64,000 nt of DNA from Sinorhizobium sp. BG8 (GTDB taxonomy: Bacteria > Pseudomonadota > Alphaproteobacteria > Rhizobiales > Rhizobiaceae): assembly GCF_016864555.1 (NCBI RefSeq), contig NZ_CP044011.1:4111501-4175500 (forward strand). The letters run 5' to 3'. Position numbers and translations under genes: made by a program. Of the stretch, positions 57,260 through 64,000 are shown one piece after another (position 1 is the stretch's first letter; every line of letters begins with the position of its first letter). The notes under the pieces were generated by a model. The model searched no databases and was not told the DNA's origin. It saw only the letters and a program-made list of their open reading frames with translations.

Positions 57260-57834
57260 TCGACGGGATATCGCTCGCGCAGCAGTCGCGCCGGATTGCC
57301 CGCGTAGACGAACATGGGTTCGAGGTCACTGAAGGCAACTGCACGTGCGCCAAGCACTGCACCGTCTCCGACCACGACGCCAGGGCCGACGAATGCCTCT
57401 GCGGCGATCCACGCCCGCCGGCCGACCACGATGGGCCGCGCAACCAGTCGGAAATGCGGATCGTCGATGTCGTGGGTCGCGCCGCAGAGCCTCGCCCCTT
57501 GCGACACGATCGCATGCTCGCCGAGACGGATGAGGTCCACACAATAGCAATCCACGTCCCGCCCAAGGCAGGAGTGAGCCTCCATGAAGAGATTGGGCGG
57601 ATACCAGACCCTGACGCGCGGGTAGATCCGCGCTGTCCTATCTATCCGCGCACCGAAGAGCCGCAGGAGAAGCCGCCGCCAGCCATGCGCCGCAACCGGC
57701 GTCCATGCCCCCAGGCCATGCCACACGAACCACCAGGCGAGCCGGTGCAGCCGATGGCGAAGAGAAAAGGTCGGCCCACCCTTCAAGGGTTTCGATTGGC
57801 GGGTGTCGAGCAGTCCGGCGATAGCGTTTCCCAT
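57256..57834 (-). CDS. Hexapeptide-repeat acyltransferase, WcaF-like
   Basis: 192 residues. An N-terminal segment is followed by a left-handed beta-helix with hexapeptide repeats (ARIYPRVRVWYPPNLFMEAH, IVVGRRAWIAAEAFVGPGVVVGDGAVLGARAVAF in pieces) and the catalytic His in GATHDIDDPHF. The C-terminal FVYAGNPARLLRER is typical of WcaF-type O-acetyltransferases. It likely acetylates a sugar of the repeat unit with acetyl-CoA in the cytoplasm. It begins 4 bases after the upstream GT4 gene. The SGNH hydrolase across the convergent junction could remove such groups. Confidence 0.92.
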   Translation of the reverse strand: MGNAIAGLLDTRQSKPLKGGPTFSLRHRLHRLAWWFVWHGLGAWTPVAAHGWRRLLLRLFGARIDRTARIYPRVRVWYPPNLFMEAHSCLGRDVDCYCVDLIRLGEHAIVSQGARLCGATHDIDDPHFRLVARPIVVGRRAWIAAEAFVGPGVVVGDGAVLGARAVAFSDLEPMFVYAGNPARLLRERYPVE

Positions 57835-57838
57835 TCAG

Positions 57839-59056
57839 TTACTCCGAGCCGCTGGCACTGTATCGGAACGGCGGGTGCCTTTCGCCGTCGTCCCTTTCTT
57901 CCACGGTCCCTGACCCTTTCGCGCGCCTCAGGACAGACAGAAGAGCGTCGACGAAAACGGGCGCATCCGCGAGTGCGGCCGTGATGACGGTTCCGCGCCG
58001 AAGCGCCTGCCAGTGGGCCTCCGACGACGCCATGAGCTGGAGCGCCCGGATCAGCGGTTCCGGATCGCGATGGTCTATGAGATGGCCGTTCAACCCGCCT
58101 TGCACGAGCTCCGAAACCCCACAGGCGCGCGTCACGATCACCGGGACGCCGACGGCCCAGGCCTCGATCGCCACTATCCCGAACTGCTCTTCGCTGCTTG
58201 CGAGCACCAGCGCGAGCGAAGCCGAAATGAGGGCCGGCAGTTCGCGGCTCCCGACATATCCGAGAATGTCGACTTGGGCCCGCAGCAAGGCCGACTGCGC
58301 GATCCGCGCCCTGAGGGCGGGCTCTTCTACGCCATAGCCACACAGTTGCAGACGCCGATCACTGCCCGAGCGCAGGAGAAAGGCCTCATAGGCATCGAGC
58401 AGGAAGAGAAGATTCTTCTTCTTCACAAAGCGAGCGACACAGATGAAATCCCGCTCTTCGTAGGAAACCCTCGGCGACCCGGCGTCCCCACGGACACGCT
58501 CGATGTCGATGGCACAACGATAGAGGGCGATGTTTCCCTTGCCGAAATAGTGGAGATAGCCACGCGCTCGCTCCGTCGCGGCCAGGAAACCCCCGTAGGG
58601 CGCAAGCAGCAGGAGTTTCGGGAGGTCGAAAACGATGAACCGCCGATAGTCCTCGAAGCCGGAATCGTTGAGCGACACTGCCTGGGCGCCAAGAATCCGG
58701 GAAAGAACTGCTGCAAGAAAGCTCGAGATCCGCTGATAGCCGTAGACAATGCAGATATCCGGCCGGAAGCGGCAGAGGTCGACCAGGACGAGCAGGCTGT
58801 TCAGCCGGCCAAGTCGGCCCCACCGTTGCGACGGCCGTCGGATGGTCAGGCGCCCCTGCATGTCTTTATCGAGCGTCCAGCGATAGTCCTCGCTGTGCAG
58901 GTAGCTCGAGATCCGGACATCGGCGCCAGCCACCATCAGGGCCCGGCAGCGGTCCTCGTCGGGAACGCCCACCTGCCCGCAGACGTAGAGTACCTTGCGC
59001 CCGGCAAACGCCCCCCTTTCCTGGCCATTCTCGCCTGACTGGGTGCGGCCGGGCAT
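57839..59056 (-). CDS. GT4-family glycosyltransferase
   Basis: 405 residues, GT-B fold. Start KVLYVCGQVGVPDEDRCRAL, donor domain RDFICVARFVKKKNLLFLLDAYEAF, LQLCGYGVEEPALRARI and the acidic E-x7-E type ASSEEQFGIVAIEAWAVGVPVIV are the GT4 features. The ATG at 59056 overlaps the TGA of the polymerase gene by one base (TGATG) and has GGAGG upstream; a GTG at 59059 is an alternative. It would act on the same repeat unit as its operon neighbours. Confidence 0.92.
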   Translation of the reverse strand: MPGRTQSGENGQERGAFAGRKVLYVCGQVGVPDEDRCRALMVAGADVRISSYLHSEDYRWTLDKDMQGRLTIRRPSQRWGRLGRLNSLLVLVDLCRFRPDICIVYGYQRISSFLAAVLSRILGAQAVSLNDSGFEDYRRFIVFDLPKLLLLAPYGGFLAATERARGYLHYFGKGNIALYRCAIDIERVRGDAGSPRVSYEERDFICVARFVKKKNLLFLLDAYEAFLLRSGSDRRLQLCGYGVEEPALRARIAQSALLRAQVDILGYVGSRELPALISASLALVLASSEEQFGIVAIEAWAVGVPVIVTRACGVSELVQGGLNGHLIDHRDPEPLIRALQLMASSEAHWQALRRGTVITAALADAPVFVDALLSVLRRAKGSGTVEERDDGERHPPFRYSASGSE

Positions 59057-60348
59057 CACCTATCCTCCCGCCGCCCGGAGGCATAGGCGCGAACGTCCCT
59101 TAGCAGGAGGAGCGCCGCGGCGATCGCCACGGGATCGTTCGTCCGGCTGAAGATCGTGATGGGAGAGAACAGGATGTCCCATGCCAGACCGACCAACAGA
59201 TAGGCGAAGATTGGCAGCATCTGCCGATTTGCGAGGGCGGCGAGGATGGCACGAGGCACGAGGGTGAGGATGTAGATCCAGAACACCCCTCCGAGGATAC
59301 CCGCCTCCACCCACGAGCCCAAAAGATGAGAATGCGCCGGAATCTCCGTTTGCTCGAAGTCCCTGGGGTCGATTGGCAGGCCGGCCTCATCGAGGCTGAC
59401 GAGGCGGCCGATCGCCAGGCCGTAGTTCTCCGCCCCCGGACCATGGCCGAGAAGCGGCGCCATGGCGATTGCCTCGAATGAAACGAGAAGCTCGGAGCGG
59501 CCCGCGACAAGCAGGTTTATGTCGCCGCTGCTCTGCATCTCGTACTTCGCCAGAGCATCCGCACCGAGGAAGCCGGACGATGCGGCATACTCATAGACCA
59601 CCTTGGTCGCCAGCAATCCGGCAACGACGAGCAGCGCGACCTGCAGGAGAAGACCGGGACCGGGTGGCCGCCTTCGTGTGACGAACGCTGCAAATTCGAG
59701 CGTGAGCGTTCCCATCAGGATCGCGAAGAGGCCCCGCGCGTTGAATGAAAGGCTGGCAAGGGCAAGGACCAGCGTGGCCGGCACCCTCGACAACCTTCCG
59801 TGTGCGGTTGCAGGTCCCGCGAGGGAGACGACCGAAAGAACAATGATATTGAGTGCATTGCCCATGCCGAACTTCCAGAAGTCCCGGCCCTGCTCGTCGA
59901 GCAATCCGATGATGTCGTCGGGAAAAAGCAGAGCCTTGGCCATCGACGAAGCGCCGAAGATCACCAGGAAGACGAGCATCCGTGGGATCGATCCACGTAC
60001 GATCCACGAGATCGCCAGCACGTTGGAGGTGATGACGAGAACCTTCGACAGCGAGCGTAACGTGGCCATTGCGTCGCCGGCATTCCACAGTGCGGCCACC
60101 ACGGTTGCGAGCGCCCATACGCCGGCCAGCAGGACAAACCACTTCGTCCGCTCGTCCCGGTGGAAGACCGCCCCCTGCAGATGGACAGGCAAGAGCGCCA
60201 GCGAAAAGAGGTCGAAACCGGTAAGCCTGCCCAGCGGATTGATCTCGGCGATCGTCAGCACGGGCGCGAGGAGCAGGATATCGAACCTTGCAACTACGGG
60301 CGGGCGTCTTTCGAGGGAAAGGTCGGAGAGTTGCACCATCGGCTTCAC
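59056..60348 (-). CDS. Wzy-type polysaccharide polymerase / O-antigen ligase family protein
   Basis: 430 residues with about 10-12 membrane segments. The signature of the family is in the large periplasmic loop near the C-terminus: AMAPLLGHGPGAENYGLAIG followed by EIPAHSHLLGSWVEAGILGGVFWIYIL (in pieces), the HN/HS-x-x-L-x-x-x-x-E-x-G pattern. It would join repeat units on the periplasmic face. A GTG at 60348 overlaps the stop of the flippase gene by 4 bases, the same coupling as elsewhere in the operon; an ATG at 60339 is the other choice. It is the only polymerase candidate in the window. Confidence 0.85.
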   Translation of the reverse strand: MKPMVQLSDLSLERRPPVVARFDILLLAPVLTIAEINPLGRLTGFDLFSLALLPVHLQGAVFHRDERTKWFVLLAGVWALATVVAALWNAGDAMATLRSLSKVLVITSNVLAISWIVRGSIPRMLVFLVIFGASSMAKALLFPDDIIGLLDEQGRDFWKFGMGNALNIIVLSVVSLAGPATAHGRLSRVPATLVLALASLSFNARGLFAILMGTLTLEFAAFVTRRRPPGPGLLLQVALLVVAGLLATKVVYEYAASSGFLGADALAKYEMQSSGDINLLVAGRSELLVSFEAIAMAPLLGHGPGAENYGLAIGRLVSLDEAGLPIDPRDFEQTEIPAHSHLLGSWVEAGILGGVFWIYILTLVPRAILAALANRQMLPIFAYLLVGLAWDILFSPITIFSRTNDPVAIAAALLLLRDVRAYASGRREDR

Positions 60349-61661
60349 TCAGGAACCGCCCGCAAGGGAATTGCAGGGCGCAAAGTCATGAAATCGCCCT
60401 CGTTCCAGTGCTTGGCGATGGCGCCCCCGACAGCCATTGCGACCGAAACCAGCAACACCAGCGGCGGCGCCGCTCCGAACGATCCGACGGCCGTTCCACC
60501 GGCGAGAAGCAGCATCAGCGATACAGCATTCGCGAGCATGTTGCCGGCGAGGTTGCCGGTCACGAGCGCCATGTTGTAGGCGGCGGCACCACGAGCATTC
60601 ATGACAACGCCGAAGGCAAGCAGAAGTACGAAGAGGCTGTAGCGCGCTTCGAAGTGTCCGAACCAGAACCAGGATGCGACCGGCGAAAGCACGACTCCGG
60701 CCAATGAAATGCCTGCAACCGATGAAGTGGCGGTCTTCGCAAGCGACCTGTAGAGCGGAGGCGCGCTGTCGGGATCATGTCGCGACAGCGCGGTCAGTGC
60801 CGGGACCACGGCGGTGACGCCGCCAATGACCGCGTTTCTCGGCAGCCACAGGCTCTTGAAGGCCAGTTCGAACAGACCCTGCGCCTCCAGTCCGCAAAAG
60901 CGGCCCACAAGCAGTTTGGAGAGTGGCTCGAAGAGACCGTTGACTGTGGAGGTCATCTGCTCCCGGACGCCGAAACCGACAAGATCGCGAAGGAGGCGGG
61001 GGGATACCCGGATTGGGAGAAGGGCCTCGATCCCGGCTGCGTGCCGCAGGGCAAGCCAGCCAACGGAGAGCAGGAATGCGTATTGCGCCACCTGGGCCAG
61101 GGCGAGCCCGGTGAGCCCCTGCCCGGGAACGAGGGCGATCACGAGTGCGAGCTGGACGAGACTGCCCGCCACGGTCAGCTGCGAATTGAGGTAACCCCGG
61201 TGCACGCCCTGGAGACCGGAAAGGACGATGCCCGAGACGTTCATCAGGAAGAAGACGAGGCAGACGAGCGGGAGGAGCCCAGGCGCCTGCGGCGTGACGT
61301 CCGCCGGAAGGAAATGCCAGAGGAAGGCATCGACGAGCAGGTAGCCTGAAAGGGCCAGCACTGCATGAACGACACATCCGGTGACAAGGGCAGTCTCGAG
61401 ATAGCTTCGCGCCTTTTGCCTCTCCTGTGCCACATCGCACAGCGCGACATGACGAAGGCATGCGTTCGCAAGGCCAACGTCTGCAATGCGGATCAACGAA
61501 ATGGCAGAAGCGAGGGCCGACCACAGGCCCACCGCCGCGATCCCGCAATCGGCGATCACCACGCGATAGCTGACCAGGACGAGAACGATATTGGTGACGA
61601 CCGCTATGACCGCAAAGACGACATTCGCCCGGATGTTCAACTGAGACGAGAGTGTGGTCAT
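60345..61661 (-). CDS. Wzx-type polysaccharide flippase (second copy)
   Basis: 438 residues with about 12-14 membrane segments, starting ANVVFAVIAVVTNIVLVLVSYRVV. Cytoplasmic loops are basic and the middle KSLWLPRNAVIGGVTAVVPALTALSR resembles the central region of the PST family. It would flip the lipid-linked unit made by the glycosyltransferases of this operon. Its start overlaps the stop of the upstream GT4 gene by 4 bases (61658-61661). It is diverged from the flippase at 37.7-39.0 kb, so the two should serve different substrates. Confidence 0.85.
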   Translation of the reverse strand: MTTLSSQLNIRANVVFAVIAVVTNIVLVLVSYRVVIADCGIAAVGLWSALASAISLIRIADVGLANACLRHVALCDVAQERQKARSYLETALVTGCVVHAVLALSGYLLVDAFLWHFLPADVTPQAPGLLPLVCLVFFLMNVSGIVLSGLQGVHRGYLNSQLTVAGSLVQLALVIALVPGQGLTGLALAQVAQYAFLLSVGWLALRHAAGIEALLPIRVSPRLLRDLVGFGVREQMTSTVNGLFEPLSKLLVGRFCGLEAQGLFELAFKSLWLPRNAVIGGVTAVVPALTALSRHDPDSAPPLYRSLAKTATSSVAGISLAGVVLSPVASWFWFGHFEARYSLFVLLLAFGVVMNARGAAAYNMALVTGNLAGNMLANAVSLMLLLAGGTAVGSFGAAPPLVLLVSVAMAVGGAIAKHWNEGDFMTLRPAIPLRAVPE

Positions 61662-62686
61662 GCGGCACGATCCCTCGGCGCGCCGAGCACCTCATGAAGC
61701 GTGGTAAGACTGGTTTCTGCGAAGCGTCCGGCAAGCGCCTTGCCCCGGCGATGATCGACCGCCGACAAATCGCGCGCGAGCAGCGCCGAAACGGATTCGG
61801 CGGTCGCAGCAAGGTGGGGAATGCCTTCTGTTTCGCACAGCCGATGCGACAGCGATCCCTCCCGGACCAGCACCGGGACGCCGAACTGCACCGCCCGGCC
61901 GAGAACCCCGGAGGCCTGATCGTATCCCGGCGCATAGAGACACCAGACGAGATCGCTTGCGGCATAGAGTTCGATCCACTCCTCCTCGGAAAGCCACCTG
62001 TCGATGGCGGAGCCGCCAGAGCGCTCAAACCGGCTGACGAGGCCGATGCAGCCGATGCCGCTCTTGCCGCCGAAAACGAAGTGAAAGGGAAGGCCCGCGC
62101 GTTTGCTGCCTGCCAGCGTATCCACGAAGAGATCGAAACCCTTGTGCAGGTCCTGTGGACCGAAGGCGCTGAGAACCCTTTGGCTGCCCGCCCGGAAACG
62201 AAGGGATGCGGGGAGCTGGCTGATCGCTTCTCCCGGATTTTGACGGATCTTCTCATAGTACCGGTGGTCCTCGTCCGTCAGGTCCCAGAGCTGGAAATCG
62301 TAGATCCAGCCATCTGCAATCTCTGCCATCTCGGGTAGGGTCGCAAAGGGCAGGATCGTCAGCGTACGAACGGAAGGGATGCGTTTCAGAAGTTTCAGCG
62401 CGCAGCGTTTGAAGGACAGACGCAGGGAACCACCTTCGAGGACAGGCTTCGGCCTGAAAAGCAGGCCCACTGTCCGCCGGCCGAGCGCACTACGCCAGAG
62501 ACACGCGACCACGTAGAAAAGGAACCCTTCCTCGACCATGAGGAACAGCGCCGGCTCCATCCGGAAGAAGAGATCACCCGCCCGGGCGCGGCAGCCGCCG
62601 AGAATCCCCATGGCGAACTGGAAGTACTGCGCGCGGTGCCCGTCCTCGCTCCTGCTGAAGATAAGCACCTCCTCCCCCTTCGCCAT
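61658..62686 (-). CDS. Glycosyltransferase, GT4-like with short donor domain
   Basis: 342 residues. The second half has RVLSAFGPQDLHKGFDLFVDTL, HFVFGGKSGIGCIGL and ASDLVWCLYAPGYDQASGVLGRAVQFGVPVLV (in pieces), which fits the GT-B donor domain with the acidic switch replaced by QASG. The first half (EVLIFSRSEDGHRAQYFQFAMGIL) is less typical. I therefore call it GT4-like rather than a firm member. A GGAGGGG ribosome site lies upstream of the ATG at 62686. It is coupled by overlap to the flippase gene. Confidence 0.8.
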   Translation of the reverse strand: MAKGEEVLIFSRSEDGHRAQYFQFAMGILGGCRARAGDLFFRMEPALFLMVEEGFLFYVVACLWRSALGRRTVGLLFRPKPVLEGGSLRLSFKRCALKLLKRIPSVRTLTILPFATLPEMAEIADGWIYDFQLWDLTDEDHRYYEKIRQNPGEAISQLPASLRFRAGSQRVLSAFGPQDLHKGFDLFVDTLAGSKRAGLPFHFVFGGKSGIGCIGLVSRFERSGGSAIDRWLSEEEWIELYAASDLVWCLYAPGYDQASGVLGRAVQFGVPVLVREGSLSHRLCETEGIPHLAATAESVSALLARDLSAVDHRRGKALAGRFAETSLTTLHEVLGAPRDRAA

Positions 62687-62705
62687 GGTCGTGCCACCCC
62701 TCCGC

Positions 62706-63980
62706 TCAGCGATCCACGATACTCAGCATGGCGGCCAGCCCATCTCCTCGCGCCAGCGTGCGACAGAGCTCCTTCCCGTGATCGGGCCTTGTCCGCAGCG
62801 CCCCGCTCCTGACCTTCAGGATCGTCGAAACAAGGGCAGCCGGATCCTCCGGCGGAATGACCAGTGCGGCATCCCCGACAAAAGTGGCCAGCTCTGTTTC
62901 CGGATCGGCCGTGACCACCACCGGTTTCCCGGAGGCAAGCAGCGCGCCCAGCTTGGACGGCAGCAACAGGTCGGCAGCTCCCCTCCTCTGGGGCAATAGG
63001 TGAAGGTCGGCCATGTTGAGGAATTCGTTGAAACGGTGCGCAGGCTGGAGCGGCAGGAAGCGCACGTTGCCTAAAACGCTCCCCAGCCGCTCCAGCTCCG
63101 CTTTCGCCGGTCCGTCGCCCCCGATGACGAACCGGATCCCCTGCACGCCTTGCAGTGTCCGCGCGGCTTCGATCAAGAGATCGAGCCCCTGCTTGGCGCC
63201 GAGGTTGCCGGAATAGAGCACGACGAAGTCCTCGTCCGCGTAGCCGAGTTCGTCGCGATAAGGACTCGCGCCCGGCAATGGAAAGATTGCCGACAGATCG
63301 ACCCAGTTTCGCACGACGGCCACGCGGTCGGCGGCCACGCCCTTTTCCAGCAATTTTTCGGCCATTCGCCGCGAGATCGTGACGACGATGTCAAAGCGTT
63401 TGCGAACAGCCGTCTCGAAGAATTCTCCTACTCGCATCAGCCAGCGGTGCTTGCCGAGGTGCCCCATTGCAAAGGCTGCATCGATCTCGAGGTCGTGGAC
63501 ATGCAGCACCGTGCGCGCGCCGACAAGCTTTGCCGCGAGCAGGGCAAAGGGGGCTCCCAGCAATGTCGGTTCGACACAGAAGACCACATCCGGTCGCTTG
63601 CGCAGGATCTGCCAGAGAACGACCGGCGCGGCACTCGCGGCAAAACTCGCCGGCGCCAGAAGCCTCCACAGCCTCGCCCCCGGCCTGAGGATCAGAGGAA
63701 CGCGCACAACCGTGATGCCGTCCTCGATCCTTGATGCGTATCGATTGCCGTATCCACGATCCACTTCCCAGGCCGGGTAGTGCGGCGGAGTGGTGACGAC
63801 CGTGACAGCCATGCCCATGGCTGCGAAATGACCTGCGATATCACCGGTGTAGCGTCCGGCGCCCGTCTTTTCCGGCGCATAGTTCATGGCGTGAACAAGA
63901 ACGGTTTTTCGCTTTCGAGGCCGTGAGGCAGCCGTCAGGTGTTCGCCACCGACCGGGAAGGCGTCGCTGCGAATGTTCAT
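62706..63980 (-). CDS. GT4-family glycosyltransferase, WcaI-like
   Basis: 424 residues. TVLVHAMNYAPEKTGAGRYTGDIAGHFAAMG is the strong N-terminal signature of the WcaI-type enzymes (colanic acid fucosyl/glucosyl transferases), followed by TTPPHYPAWEV, HVHDLEIDAAFAMG and the donor domain FVVLYSGNLGAKQGLDLLIEAA with LLPSKLGALLASGKPVVVTADPETELA. The ATG at 63980 has an AGGA site. It begins 20 bases from the right edge and is the first visible gene of the seven-gene operon; an upstream gene may overlap it outside the window. Confidence 0.93.
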   Translation of the reverse strand: MNIRSDAFPVGGEHLTAASRPRKRKTVLVHAMNYAPEKTGAGRYTGDIAGHFAAMGMAVTVVTTPPHYPAWEVDRGYGNRYASRIEDGITVVRVPLILRPGARLWRLLAPASFAASAAPVVLWQILRKRPDVVFCVEPTLLGAPFALLAAKLVGARTVLHVHDLEIDAAFAMGHLGKHRWLMRVGEFFETAVRKRFDIVVTISRRMAEKLLEKGVAADRVAVVRNWVDLSAIFPLPGASPYRDELGYADEDFVVLYSGNLGAKQGLDLLIEAARTLQGVQGIRFVIGGDGPAKAELERLGSVLGNVRFLPLQPAHRFNEFLNMADLHLLPQRRGAADLLLPSKLGALLASGKPVVVTADPETELATFVGDAALVIPPEDPAALVSTILKVRSGALRTRPDHGKELCRTLARGDGLAAMLSIVDR

Positions 63981-64000
63981 GCGGCAGCATCCTCGCGGCG

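Overview
The window is GC-rich alphaproteobacterial DNA. The gene content (lpsL and rkpK-type uronic acid genes, ExoF/ExoP-like exporters, fused CysNC, NarL/LuxR two-component pair) points to Rhizobiales, most likely a Rhizobiaceae relative such as Ensifer/Sinorhizobium, Rhizobium or Shinella. This placement is inferred from content only. I see no rRNA, tRNA, CRISPR array, transposase or prophage gene.

Region 1 (1-10.1 kb) is a small-molecule uptake and catabolism island. A minus-strand operon encodes a thiamine-diphosphate enzyme, a histidinol-dehydrogenase-like enzyme, a sugar-type ABC binding protein and a cut-off permease. Around it are a cupin-like protein of unknown role, an XRE-type regulator, a degenerate Gfo/Idh/MocA protein, a sugar isomerase-type TIM barrel and an MFS permease. 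The two promoter regions flanking the regulator share a 21-bp inverted repeat that I propose as its operator.

Region 2 (10.7-21.1 kb) is the most unusual part. A 1,711-residue protein is built almost wholly of an 8-residue Leu-Ser/Thr repeat, arranged in 136-residue super-repeats. It faces a divergent set: a TPR/OGT-like (GT41, SPINDLY type) glycosyltransferase, a glycosyltransferase with an inserted farnesoic-acid-methyltransferase-like (carbohydrate-binding) domain, and UDP-galactopyranose mutase. I read this as a candidate protein O-glycosylation system in which the Ser/Thr-rich repeat protein is the substrate. The GT41 gene appears frameshifted near its N-terminus.

Region 3 (21.2-31.3 kb) holds an O-methyltransferase, a DUF488 protein, a berberine-bridge-type flavoprotein and a sulfate-activation set: cysD, a cysN-cysC fusion broken by a one-base shift at a G5 run, and cysQ. 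A sugar-type formyltransferase and a secreted pectate-lyase-like protein follow.

Region 4 (31.4-64 kb) is a long surface-polysaccharide supercluster. It has precursor genes (lpsL, ugd, DegT aminotransferase, PIG-L deacetylase, CapD-like dehydratase), two OPX exporters, two Wzz/BY-kinase proteins, two Wzx-type flippases, one Wzy-type polymerase, one priming sugar transferase and six further glycosyltransferases and modifying enzymes. It also carries a two-component system and an SGNH hydrolase. The seven genes from 63,980 down to 56,351 run on the minus strand, mostly with 4-bp stop/start overlaps, and form one operon. The duplicated export parts suggest two polysaccharide systems side by side, one with uronic acid (probably galacturonate) and N-modified amino sugars.
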